Assembly: GCF_000739875.1 (NCBI RefSeq)
Contig: NZ_BBJR01000035.1
Coordinates: 62,001-126,000 of the forward strand
Direction: 5' to 3'
Origin: Comamonas aquatica NBRC 14918
GTDB lineage: Bacteria > Pseudomonadota > Gammaproteobacteria > Burkholderiales > Burkholderiaceae_C
DNA length: 64,000 nt
A program made the position numbers and the translations under genes. Shown piece by piece: positions 45,826 to 54,317 of the stretch. Under the pieces are notes generated by a model. That model did not search any database, was not told the DNA's origin, and was given only the letters and a program-made list of their open reading frames with translations. Positions within the stretch are counted from its first letter, which is position 1; every line of letters starts with the position of its first letter.

Positions 45826-46830
45826 TCAGCAAACTCCAAAGGTCACGCCGCTGGCCTTGAGGTAGCGGCGGTAGGCGGACGACATGCGGTCGGCCGCCGA
45901 ATGCAACTCCGCGCGCGGGTCCAGGGGCAGCGCCTTGGGCTGCTGCGACTCCAGCACCGGCTGGTCCTGCGTGAAGATGGTGTGCTGGAAGGCCTGAAGC
46001 TGTTCATCGCTGGATTCGAAGTCTGCCACGGCCAGGCGGAACCACACACGGCTGGTGGTGGGGCTCACCGGGCAGATGAAGAGGCCGATCGCCTCGCGCC
46101 AGCCGTCCTTGCTGCTGCCGGCTTCGGGAATCTTGGTCAGCAGCGCGGTAAAGGGCGCGGTGACTTCGTAGGTGTAGTGCACCTCGGCCGGCTTGGTGGA
46201 GTGCAGGTTGGACATCGGCTGCACGGCCTTGCAGTTGGTGGCCTTCACGCCGCAGGCAGTGTTCTCGACCTGGTACGGCGCCATCTCGGTCGCATCGCGG
46301 CTGCCCAGCCAGCCCTCGTGCACGAAGCCGAAGTGCGACATGTCCAGGAAGTTCTCGATGATGCGCGGCGCGCTGGCCTGCACGTCGTAGGGCCCGCAGT
46401 TCACCTTGCGCAGGCGCGCGTCGCCCTCGGCCTCGAACACCGGCAGCGGCACCTCGGCCGCCTCCAGTTGCACCCAGATCAGGCCATGGGCTTCCTGCAC
46501 GCCAAAGGATTTCACGCAGTGCTGTGGGGGCGGGGTGAAGGCCGGCACGGCCGGCACCTTGACGCACTGGCCGCTGCTGGCAAACTGCCAGCCGTGGTAG
46601 GGGCACTCCAGCTGGCCGCCCTGGACACGGCCCAGCGACAAGCGCGCACCACGGTGCGGGCAGCGGTCCACAAACGCCTGGGCTGCGCCTTGGGCATCGC
46701 GCCACAGCACCAGGTCTTCATCCAACAGGCGCACGGGCACAGGGGCATCGGTCACGGCATGGGCCAGGGCCACGGGGTGCCATTGGTTTTTTTCCATCAT
46801 CGGGGTCACATTCATCGTCATGGGCGGCAT
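45826..46830 (-). CDS. Rieske-type aromatic ring-hydroxylating oxygenase, alpha subunit
   Basis: A 334-residue Rieske non-heme iron oxygenase. The N-terminal [2Fe-2S] motif is CPHRG (Cys57/His59) and CPYHGW (Cys76/His79); the mononuclear iron site is DMSHFGFVH (Asp163, His166, His171), the usual DxxHxxxxH arrangement. In a purine region such enzymes may act on purines: HpxD of Klebsiella and methylxanthine demethylases are of this family. No reductase partner is in the window, so its electron donor must be encoded elsewhere. It precedes the deaminase by 2 bp. The ATG at 46830 has GGAAAG immediately upstream; the ATG at 46821 is an alternative. Confidence 0.88.
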   Translation of the reverse strand: MPPMTMNVTPMMEKNQWHPVALAHAVTDAPVPVRLLDEDLVLWRDAQGAAQAFVDRCPHRGARLSLGRVQGGQLECPYHGWQFASSGQCVKVPAVPAFTPPPQHCVKSFGVQEAHGLIWVQLEAAEVPLPVFEAEGDARLRKVNCGPYDVQASAPRIIENFLDMSHFGFVHEGWLGSRDATEMAPYQVENTACGVKATNCKAVQPMSNLHSTKPAEVHYTYEVTAPFTALLTKIPEAGSSKDGWREAIGLFICPVSPTTSRVWFRLAVADFESSDEQLQAFQHTIFTQDQPVLESQQPKALPLDPRAELHSAADRMSSAYRRYLKASGVTFGVC

Positions 46831-46840
46831 CTTTCCAAAG

Positions 46841-46864
46841 AAAAAGGCTGCCCGTAGGCAGCCT
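46841..46864 (-). terminator. Terminator after BMP copy 2
   Basis: AGGCTGCC (46845-46852) and GGCAGCCT (46857-46864) pair over CGTA; read leftward it ends in UUUUU. It lies between the BMP gene at 46905 and the Rieske gene, so the Rieske-deaminase pair needs read-through or its own promoter within about 75 bp. Confidence 0.75.
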
Positions 46865-46904
46865 CTGCAATATCCGAGCCTGGTTCAGGCCCGAATGCCA
46901 GTCC

Positions 46905-48053
46905 TTACTGACCAGGCACCTTGCCTTCCACACCCTTGACGTAGAAGTTGATGCCAGACAGGAAAGCGTCGTCGGCTGCAGCGCCCGTGGCCAGGATTTC
47001 CTTGCCGTCATTGCCGGCGATCGGGCCCTTCCAGATCTGGAAGGTGCCCGCCTTCAGGCCGGCCTTGACTTCGTCCACCTTGACCTTGAGTTCGGCAGGC
47101 ACGTCGGAGGCCACGGAGACCAGGTCGATCGCGCCTTCCTTCACGCCCCACCAGCTGCTGCCCGTGGTCCAGCTGCCGTTGATGGCTTCATTGGCGGCCT
47201 TGATGTAGTACGGCGACCAGTCGATGATGGCCGAGCCCAGGTGGGCCTTGGGGCCGTAGGCGGTCATGTCCGAATCCCAGCCGAAGGCGCGCTTGCCCTT
47301 TTCCTCGGCCGTCTTCAGCACGGCGGGCGAATCGGTGTTCTGGAACAGGATGTCGGCACCGCCATTGATCAGGCTGGTGGCGGCTTCGGTTTCCTTGGGT
47401 GGGCTGAACCATTCGTTGACCCAGACCACCTTGGTGGTGATCTTGGGGTTGACCGACTGCGCGCCCAGGGTGAAGGAGTTGATGTTGCGGATCACTTCAG
47501 GGATCGGCACCGATGCCACCACGCCCAGGGTGTTGGACTTGGTCATGCCACCGGCGATCACTCCGGCCATGTAGGCGCCTTCGTAGGTGCGGCTGTCGTA
47601 GGTGCGCACGTTCTCGGCGGTCTTGTAGCCGGTGGCGTGTTCGAACTTGACGTCCTTGAAGTCGGGGGCGATCTTCTGCAGCGAATCCATGTAGCCGAAG
47701 GTGGTGCCGAAGATCAGCTTGTTGCCCTGGCTGGCCAGGTCGCGCAGCACGCGCTCGGCGTCGGGGCCTTCGGGCACGCTCTCCACATAGCTGGTCTGAA
47801 CCTTGTCACCCAACGCGTCCTGCATCTTCTTGCGGGCCGTGTCGTGCGCGAAGCTCCAGCCGCCATCCCCCACGGGACCCACGTAGGCGAAAGCGATCTT
47901 CAAGGGCTCGGCCTTAGCAGGCGCTTCGGCCGCAGGGGCTGCCGCAGGTGCGGGAGCGGCTTCTTCTTTCTTGCCGCACGCCGCCAGGGCTGTCACGGTC
48001 AGCGCCGACACGGCGGTCAGTTTGAACAGGGAACGTTTGTTCAGGTCAGTCAT
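46905..48053 (-). CDS. BMP family ABC transporter substrate-binding lipoprotein (copy 2)
   Basis: A 382-residue lipoprotein with an N-terminal signal and lipobox (LTVTALAAC, Cys26), then an Ala/Pro/Glu-rich linker and the BMP fold (LKIAFAYVGPVGDGGWSFAHD, EGPDAERVLRDLASQG). It is close in sequence to copy 3, so they are a tandem duplication; copy 1 is more distant. It would deliver a nucleoside to the ABC importer. Confidence 0.9.
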   Translation of the reverse strand: MTDLNKRSLFKLTAVSALTVTALAACGKKEEAAPAPAAAPAAEAPAKAEPLKIAFAYVGPVGDGGWSFAHDTARKKMQDALGDKVQTSYVESVPEGPDAERVLRDLASQGNKLIFGTTFGYMDSLQKIAPDFKDVKFEHATGYKTAENVRTYDSRTYEGAYMAGVIAGGMTKSNTLGVVASVPIPEVIRNINSFTLGAQSVNPKITTKVVWVNEWFSPPKETEAATSLINGGADILFQNTDSPAVLKTAEEKGKRAFGWDSDMTAYGPKAHLGSAIIDWSPYYIKAANEAINGSWTTGSSWWGVKEGAIDLVSVASDVPAELKVKVDEVKAGLKAGTFQIWKGPIAGNDGKEILATGAAADDAFLSGINFYVKGVEGKVPGQ

Positions 48054-48367
48054 GAATCGTCCTTATGTAGGGGAGTAGCAAACCACTGCAGCAGCGTCTG
48101 CAGCGCACGGCAGCTTGCCCGCAGGCATGCCTCCGTTTGCTGAGGGCGTGATGGTTGCACAAAACCAGTGCACTTTTTCAAAAGCCCATCACATCCTAAT
48201 GCCGGTGTGTCGAAATCCATCCAGCGATCCGGCACGCAGACGGCAAGCGTTGCATTCAGAGCGCACCGCAAGATGCATGCCACCGCCTGTCGCCCACAAA
48301 AAAGCCTCCGACAAACGGAGGCCTGGGTATCTGCTGCACGGCGCAGATCGCCGTGCAGCGGGCAGCT
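48054..48367. other. Spacer between BMP copies 2 and 3
   Basis: This 314-bp region holds the terminator of copy 3 (48298-48322) and presumably the promoter of copy 2. A stretch TGCACAAAACCAGTGCA (48155-48171) has TGCAC/GTGCA arms. No gene was seen. Confidence 0.45.
48298..48322 (-). terminator. Terminator after BMP copy 3
   Basis: GCCTCCG (48304-48310) pairs with CGGAGGC (48316-48322) across a 5-nt loop; six A on the left give U6 leftward. It separates copy 3 from copy 2 as transcription units. Confidence 0.8.
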
Positions 48368-49525
48368 TTACTTGCCGGTACCGGGCACGGTACCTTCCAC
48401 GCCATGGACGTAGAACTTGATGCTGGTGATGAAGGGCATGTCGGCCACTTGGCCATCGGCCAGCAGTTCCTTGCCGGTGTTGTCCTTCAACGGGCCCTTC
48501 CAGATCTGGAACGTGCCGTCCTTCAGACCCTGGCGCACTTCAGCCACCTTGTCCTTGATGTTCTGGGGCACGTCGTCCGAGATCTTGACCAGATCCATCG
48601 CGCCTTCCTTCACGCCCCACCAGAAGTTCTGGCCGTTCTCCACCTTGCCGTCCAGCGCGTCCTGCACCACCTTGGTGTAGTAAGGCGCCCAGTTGATCAC
48701 GGCCGAGCCCAGGTGGGCCTTGGGCGCATAGGCGCTCATGTCGCCGTCCTTGCCGAAAGCGTAGACACCGCGCTCTTCCGCCGTCTTCAGCACGGCGGGC
48801 GAGTTGGTGTTCTGGTACATCACGTCCACGCCGCCGTTGATCAGGCTGGTGGCCGCTTCGGCTTCCTGGGGTGGGCTGAACCAGGAGTTCACCCACACCA
48901 CCTTGGCCTTGATCGAGGGATCGACGCTTTGCGCACCCAGCACAAAGGAGTTGATGTTGCGCACCACTTCAGGAATTGGCACCGACGCGACCACACCGAT
49001 GGTCTTGGTCTTGGTCATGCCACCGGCCACGATGCCGGCCATGTAGGCGCCTTCGAAGGTCTTGGCATCGTAGGTGGCGCTGTTGGCCGCCTGCTTGTAG
49101 CCCGTGGCGTGCTGGAAGTTCACGCCGGGCAGCTCGGGGGCCAGCTTCTGCACAAATTCCTGGTAGCCGAAGCTGGTGGCGAACACCAGCTTGGTGCCCT
49201 GGGCGGCCATGTCGCGCATCACACGCTCGGCGTCCGGACCTTCGGCCACGCTTTCCACGAAGCTGGTGACGATCTTGTCGCCAAACTTCTCCTGGATGGC
49301 CTTGCGGCCCAGATCGTGCTGGAATGTCCAGCCACCGTCGCCAATCGGGCTCACATACACGAAACCAACCTTCAGGGGCTCGGCGTTGGCCGGCGCTGGG
49401 GCGGCCGGTGCGGCGGCAGGAGCTGGTGCAGCTTCTTCCTTCTTGCCACAGGCGGCCAGGGTGGCCACGGAGACAGCAGACAGTGCCACCATCTTCAGCA
49501 CAGTGCGTTTGTGCAGTTTGGACAT
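48368..49525 (-). CDS. BMP family ABC transporter substrate-binding lipoprotein (copy 3)
   Basis: A 385-residue lipoprotein with MSKLHKRTVLKMVALSAVS leading to the lipobox ATLAAC, an Ala/Pro linker, and a BMP domain (LKVGFVYVSPIGDGGWTFQHD). It is strikingly like copy 2 throughout (for example SVNPKITTKVVWVNEWFSPP versus SVDPSIKAKVVWVNSWFSPP). It lies 112 bp downstream of the permease gene at 49638 and is likely the principal binding protein of that importer. The ATG at 49525 precedes a proper signal peptide; the frame is open 29 codons further. Confidence 0.9.
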   Translation of the reverse strand: MSKLHKRTVLKMVALSAVSVATLAACGKKEEAAPAPAAAPAAPAPANAEPLKVGFVYVSPIGDGGWTFQHDLGRKAIQEKFGDKIVTSFVESVAEGPDAERVMRDMAAQGTKLVFATSFGYQEFVQKLAPELPGVNFQHATGYKQAANSATYDAKTFEGAYMAGIVAGGMTKTKTIGVVASVPIPEVVRNINSFVLGAQSVDPSIKAKVVWVNSWFSPPQEAEAATSLINGGVDVMYQNTNSPAVLKTAEERGVYAFGKDGDMSAYAPKAHLGSAVINWAPYYTKVVQDALDGKVENGQNFWWGVKEGAMDLVKISDDVPQNIKDKVAEVRQGLKDGTFQIWKGPLKDNTGKELLADGQVADMPFITSIKFYVHGVEGTVPGTGK

Positions 49526-49637
49526 GGAGTGTTTCCTCGACGTTGATGTAGAAAGCGGGCTGAAACAGCCCGCTGCGCGCTTTGCGTGTCCACTGCCCAG
49601 GGCAGCAGACACCAGCGTCGTTGATGTAAGGCCCTGT

Positions 49638-50558
49638 TTAAGAGCCGGGGTAAAAAGGCTTGCCTAACGAAGCTGGCATGTTCGCACGAATCCATGCCGG
49701 ATTGCGTGAAATCAGGACCAGCACCACGATGGTGGCGATGTACGGCAGCATGCTCAGCAGCTGGCTGGCAATGTGCACGCCGGTGGCCTGCAGGTGGAAC
49801 TGCAGCATGGTCACGCCGCCAAACAGGTAGGCGCCCAGCAAAATGCGACCAGGCCTCCACGTGGCAAACGTGGTCAGCGCCAGCGCAATCCAACCGCGGC
49901 CGGCCACCATGCCTTCGACCCACAGCGGGGTGTAGACGGTCGACACATAGGCCCCCGCCAGACCGCACAGCGCGCCGCCCGCCATCACCGCACCCAGGCG
50001 GATCATGCGCACGTTATAGCCCAGGGCGTGGGCCGACTCGGGCGACTCGCCGACCGAGCGCAGCACCAGGCCGGCACGCGTGCGGTACAGGAAATAGACC
50101 AGCAGCGCTGCGATCACGATGGCGCCGTACACCAGGGGGTGGTGGCGGAACAGCGCGGGCCCCACCACGGGCAGGTCGGCCAGGTAGGGGATGGCGAACT
50201 TGGGGGTCTCGGGCATCTTGGCCTGCACATAGTTCAGGCCTGCAAATGCAGAGAAGCCGCCCCCAAATAGGCTCAGGGCCAGCCCAGTGGCCGACTGGTT
50301 GGTGTTCAGCCAGATCACCAACACGCCAAAGATGGCCGCCAGCAGGGCACCGGCCCCCATGCCGGCCAGAAAGCCGACCAGCGTACTGCCGGTGTGCACC
50401 ACGGCGGCAAAGCCCGCCAGTGCCGCGCACAGCATCATGCCTTCGGCGCCCAGGTTGATCACCCCGGCCTTTTCGTTGATCAGCAGGCCCAGGGCCGCCA
50501 GCGCCAGCACGGTGCCCGCGCTGAGGGTGGAAGCAAACAGCAATGCGTAGGCATCCAT
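49638..50558 (-). CDS. Nucleoside ABC transporter permease 2
   Basis: A 306-residue inner-membrane permease of the branched-chain-amino-acid/ribose type family found in BMP nucleoside importers (NupQ/YufQ-like). LINEKAGVINLGAEGMML near residue 27 and the EAA-like SVGESPESAHALGYNVRMIRLGA block near 190 are typical. Its ATG overlaps the stop of the upstream permease gene (TGATGG-type overlap). Confidence 0.9.
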   Translation of the reverse strand: MDAYALLFASTLSAGTVLALAALGLLINEKAGVINLGAEGMMLCAALAGFAAVVHTGSTLVGFLAGMGAGALLAAIFGVLVIWLNTNQSATGLALSLFGGGFSAFAGLNYVQAKMPETPKFAIPYLADLPVVGPALFRHHPLVYGAIVIAALLVYFLYRTRAGLVLRSVGESPESAHALGYNVRMIRLGAVMAGGALCGLAGAYVSTVYTPLWVEGMVAGRGWIALALTTFATWRPGRILLGAYLFGGVTMLQFHLQATGVHIASQLLSMLPYIATIVVLVLISRNPAWIRANMPASLGKPFYPGS

Positions 50559-51643
50559 CACTGGGCTCCCTTCACTGCGCCCGACTTGGCACCGACCCAG
50601 CGCACGCGGTACGCGATCAGGGTGTCGCAGGCCAGCAGGGCAAACAGCAGCAGCCCCTGGAAGACACCCGTCAGAGATTTGGGCAAGCCCAGGCGCGACT
50701 GCGCCAGCTCACCGCCGATGTAGAACATGCTCATCAAAATGGCAGAGAAAATCATGCCCACGGGGTGCAAACGCCCCACGAAGGCAACAATGATGGCCGC
50801 AAAACCGTAGCCGGCCGGCACATAGGGCGTGAGCTGGCCGATCGGGCCCGCCACCTCCAGCGCACCCGCCAGACCGGCCGCGCCCCCGGAGATCAGCAGC
50901 GCCGTCCACAGCGCGCGACGCGAGGAAAAGCCGGCATAGCGTGCCGCGGCCGGGGCCATGCCCCCCACCTGCTGGGCAAAGCCGGCCTTGGTGCGGAACA
51001 GGAACACCCACAGGCCCGCAGCCCCCGCCAGCGCCAGCAGCGTGCCGATGTGTACGCGGGTGCCCTCAATCAGCTTGGGAATCTGGGTGACACGCTCGAA
51101 GGCCTTGGACTGCGGGAAGTTGTAGCCCATGGGGTCCTTCCAGGGACCATAGACCAGATAGCCCAGCACCAGGGTCCCGACGTACACCAGCATCAGGCTG
51201 ACCAGGATCTCGTTGGCGTTGAAGCGGTCACGCAACAAGGCCACGATGCCTGCCCACACCATGCCGCCCAGCACACCGGCCAGCAAAATCGCCGGTACGA
51301 TCCAAGGGCCCGTGGTCTTGTCGGCCAGCAGCGCCACGCCGCCTGCCGTGACCGCACCGATCACGAACTGGCCTTCAGCGCCGATGTTCCAGATGTTGGA
51401 GCGGAAGCACACGGCCAAGCCCAGCGCGATCAGCAGCAGGGGGGTGGCCTTCATCACCAGCTCACCCAGGGCGTAGCTGGTCTTGATGGGCTCCCAGAAA
51501 AAGGCCTGCAGGCCCTTGACCGGGTCCTTGCCCAGGGCCGCAAACAGGCACACGCCGATCGCCACCGTGATCAGCAAGGCCAGGATCGGCGCGCCATAGG
51601 TCCAGAACCTGGACACCTGGGGACGGGGTTCGAGCTTAAACAT
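50558..51643 (-). CDS. Nucleoside ABC transporter permease 1
   Basis: A 361-residue permease, the partner of the protein at 49638 (NupP/YufP-like). It has VCFRSNIWNIGAEGQFVIGAVTAGG (two blocks) near residue 79 and AAARYAGFSSRRALWTALLISG in the cytoplasmic loop. The ATG at 51643 overlaps the ATPase gene by 8 bp, so ATPase, permease 1 and permease 2 are one translation-coupled operon. Confidence 0.9.
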   Translation of the reverse strand: MFKLEPRPQVSRFWTYGAPILALLITVAIGVCLFAALGKDPVKGLQAFFWEPIKTSYALGELVMKATPLLLIALGLAVCFRSNIWNIGAEGQFVIGAVTAGGVALLADKTTGPWIVPAILLAGVLGGMVWAGIVALLRDRFNANEILVSLMLVYVGTLVLGYLVYGPWKDPMGYNFPQSKAFERVTQIPKLIEGTRVHIGTLLALAGAAGLWVFLFRTKAGFAQQVGGMAPAAARYAGFSSRRALWTALLISGGAAGLAGALEVAGPIGQLTPYVPAGYGFAAIIVAFVGRLHPVGMIFSAILMSMFYIGGELAQSRLGLPKSLTGVFQGLLLFALLACDTLIAYRVRWVGAKSGAVKGAQ

Positions 51644-53231
51644 GCTGGGCCCCTCCGTTGCGCGACTGCGCCTCCACCTGCGCCAGGTGCTGCTGCACGT
51701 CGGCATTCCACAAACCACTCATCCACTCTCCCACCAACTGCAAGGTGGCCTCCGCACGGTCCAGCGACGGGCTGAGCTGCCCCTTGGCCACCACGTGCAG
51801 GCGATCGCTGATTTCAAACAATTCGTCCAACTCCTCGCTGAGCACCAGCACGGCGCAGCCCGCATCGCGCAGGGCCAGGATTTCACCGCGGATTTGTGCC
51901 GCCGCGCCCACATCCACGCCCCAGGTCGGCTGCGAGACGATGAGCAGCTTGGGCTTGGCGTCGATCTCGCGACCGACGATGAACTTCTGCAGGTTGCCGC
52001 CCGACAGCGACTTGGCCAGGGCATTCGGGCCGCCGGCCTTGACGCTGAAGCGGCGGATGATGTCGGCCGCATGCGCTTCCAGCTTGGCAATGCTCAGCCA
52101 GCCGCCCTGCCCCACCGCGTCATCGCGCGTCAGCAGCATGTTGTGCGCCAGCCCCATGGCCGGCACGGCGCCGCGCCCCAGGCGTTCTTCGGGCACGAAG
52201 TGCAGGCCCAGCGCACGGCGCTGGCGTGGGTTCATGCGCCCCGCCGCCTGGCCAGCTACCTGGACCATGCCAGCCTCTGCGCGCGTGTCCTCACCGGACA
52301 GGGCGTACAGCAGTTCCTGCTGGCCGTTGCCCGAGACCCCGGCAATGCCGACCACCTCGCCGGCACGCACCTCGAAATGCATGTCGACCAGGTCGACCCC
52401 GAACTGGTCCTGCTTGGCCAGGCTCAGTCCCTGGACACGCAGCACGGCGGCGCCGGCCTGCACCGCGCGGTGCTGCAGGGCGGCGGGTTCGGCACCGATC
52501 ATCAGGCGCGACAGCGAGGCATTGCTTTCCTCCTGCGGATTGCAGTAGCCCGTGACCTTGCCGCCACGCAGCACGGTGCAGGCCGTGCACAGCTCGCGGA
52601 TCTCGTGCAGCTTGTGGCTGATGTAGAGGATGGAGCAGCCTTCGGATGCCAGTTTTTTCAGCACCACAAACAGCTTTTCCACCGCCTGGGGCGTGAGCAC
52701 CGAGGTGGGCTCGTCCAGGATCAGCACGCGCGGATCGGTCAGCAGGGCACGGATGATTTCCACGCGCTGCATCTCGCCCACCGACAGGGTGTGCACGGGC
52801 CGCGAAGGGTCGATGTCCATGCCGTACTCCGCGCCCTTGGACTGGATGCGGCGCGTCACCTCGGCCAGGGACATCGACTTGTCCAGGCCCAGCCACACGT
52901 TCTCGGCCACGGTCAGCGTGTCGAACAGGCTGAAGTGCTGGAACACCATGGCGATGCCCAGCTGGCGCGCTTCCTGCGGATTGCGGATGTACACCGGCTG
53001 GCCGTCGAACAGCACCTGGCCTTCATCGGGCTTGACGGTGCCGTAGATGATCTTCATCAGCGTGGACTTGCCAGCGCCGTTTTCACCCAGCACCGCGTGC
53101 ACTTCGCCGGGCTGCACCGTCAGCGATACACCATCGTTGGCCACCACGGCCGGATATCGTTTGGTGATGCCCACCAGCTGCAGTCGCGGTGGCGCGTCAC
53201 CGGGCGTGGGGAGGGATTGAGGGGATGTCAT
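51636..53231 (-). CDS. Nucleoside ABC transporter ATP-binding protein (double NBD)
   Basis: A 531-residue ATPase with two nucleotide-binding domains of the RbsA/NupO type. The first has Walker A GENGAGKST (residues 49-57), signature LSVGEMQRVEI and Walker B VLILDEPTSVLT; the second has the degenerate loop GVSGNGQQEL, signature SLSGGNLQKF and a SQPTWGVDVGA segment in place of a full DEPT motif, which is usual for this class. It energises uptake of nucleosides delivered by BMP proteins. It is first in the operon, behind a LysR gene on the same strand. Confidence 0.93.
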   Translation of the reverse strand: MTSPQSLPTPGDAPPRLQLVGITKRYPAVVANDGVSLTVQPGEVHAVLGENGAGKSTLMKIIYGTVKPDEGQVLFDGQPVYIRNPQEARQLGIAMVFQHFSLFDTLTVAENVWLGLDKSMSLAEVTRRIQSKGAEYGMDIDPSRPVHTLSVGEMQRVEIIRALLTDPRVLILDEPTSVLTPQAVEKLFVVLKKLASEGCSILYISHKLHEIRELCTACTVLRGGKVTGYCNPQEESNASLSRLMIGAEPAALQHRAVQAGAAVLRVQGLSLAKQDQFGVDLVDMHFEVRAGEVVGIAGVSGNGQQELLYALSGEDTRAEAGMVQVAGQAAGRMNPRQRRALGLHFVPEERLGRGAVPAMGLAHNMLLTRDDAVGQGGWLSIAKLEAHAADIIRRFSVKAGGPNALAKSLSGGNLQKFIVGREIDAKPKLLIVSQPTWGVDVGAAAQIRGEILALRDAGCAVLVLSEELDELFEISDRLHVVAKGQLSPSLDRAEATLQLVGEWMSGLWNADVQQHLAQVEAQSRNGGAQHV

Positions 53232-53315
53232 GCGCGAGATTGTCTCAGTTCAAAAAAATCCTAATAACAAATACTGCGTAACCGCAGATTTGGCGTTGGC
53301 TGATAGCTATTCATC

Positions 53316-54239
53316 TCATAGCAAAAGAGCGGTATTCTTCACGGCCTCACGCAGCCAGGTGCCGGCACTCGAGTGGTGCGTGCGGTCGTGCCACAGCTGG
53401 TAGTAGCGCATCTGCGGCAAGGGCACTGGCACCGGCAGGATGGCCAGCGGCAGCTGCGCGGCATAGCGCTCGCAGAACTGGCGCCCGGTGGTCAGCACAA
53501 GCAAGCTCGATGCCACCATCTGCGGCATCAGGCCGAAATGGGCGCAGCGCACCGCGATGTTGCGGTGCAGCCCCTGGGCGTTGAGGGCTTCGTCGATCAC
53601 GCCCTTGGCCCCGGGGTGGGTCGGCATCGGGGCGATGTGTTCGGCGTCCAGCCACTCCTCGGCCGTCCAGCCGCGGCGCACGGCCGGGTGCGACTGGCTG
53701 ACCAGGCACACGGGTTCATCGGAGAACAGCTGGGCCATGCGCAGCTCGGTCGGTGGCTGGGGCCAGTTGCCGATCACCACATCCACCTCGCCCTGGGCCA
53801 GCTGGCCGCTGTAGTCCACGCCCTGGCTCAGCGCCTGGAGTTCCACGGCGCACAGCGGCGCCTGCTTTTTCAGGAGGGCCACCAGCTTGGGCAGGAACTG
53901 CGGGTCCAGGTAGTCGCTGGCGGCGATGCGAAAGGTGCGCGCCGAGCTGCGCGGATCGAAGGCCCGCGCATCCGTGAACAGGTGCTCCGCCGACTGCAGG
54001 ATGGCGGCCGCAGGCTCCAGCATGCGCAGCGCGGCATCGGTGGGCTGCATGCCGCCGCCCGAACGCACCAGGATGGGATCGCCCGACAGGTCCCGCAGGC
54101 GCTTGAGCGCCGTGGACACCGCCGGCTGGTGCATGCCCAGACGCACTGCCGCCCGCGATACGCTGCGTTCGGCAATCACCGTATGCAGCACGCGGATCAG
54201 GTGCAGGTCAATCTTTTCAAAGGGCGTGGTTTCTCGCAT
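53316..54239 (-). CDS. LysR family transcriptional regulator (NodD-like type)
   Basis: A 307-residue LysR regulator. The winged helix (LIRVLHTVIAERSVSRAAVRLGMHQPAVSTALKRLRD, about 12-48) has the AVSTALKRLR pattern of the NodD/NahR subgroup. It is 85 bp upstream of the nucleoside ABC operon on the same strand, so it is a candidate controller of purine or nucleoside uptake genes; effector unknown. The start at MRETTPFEKIDLHL is preferred over one 13 codons upstream because LysR proteins begin shortly before the helix. Confidence 0.87.
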   Translation of the reverse strand: MRETTPFEKIDLHLIRVLHTVIAERSVSRAAVRLGMHQPAVSTALKRLRDLSGDPILVRSGGGMQPTDAALRMLEPAAAILQSAEHLFTDARAFDPRSSARTFRIAASDYLDPQFLPKLVALLKKQAPLCAVELQALSQGVDYSGQLAQGEVDVVIGNWPQPPTELRMAQLFSDEPVCLVSQSHPAVRRGWTAEEWLDAEHIAPMPTHPGAKGVIDEALNAQGLHRNIAVRCAHFGLMPQMVASSLLVLTTGRQFCERYAAQLPLAILPVPVPLPQMRYYQLWHDRTHHSSAGTWLREAVKNTALLL

Positions 54240-54317
54240 GAAAGAACGATGGGCCGCGAAAGCGACCCAGTATGCCAAGGCGGTGGCGCCCAGGGGGCAG
54301 GGATTATTCGGTGGTGT

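Noticed and set aside
46905-49525. Tandem BMP genes as an assembly duplication
   Set aside because: The two copies differ at many positions throughout, have different terminators and spacers, and so are genuine diverged paralogues.
53273-53286. CTGCG-TAAC-CGCAG inverted repeat upstream of the nucleoside ABC operon as an operator
   Set aside because: Arms of five bases are too short to stand out in this composition, and the half-site is not repeated elsewhere in the purine region.
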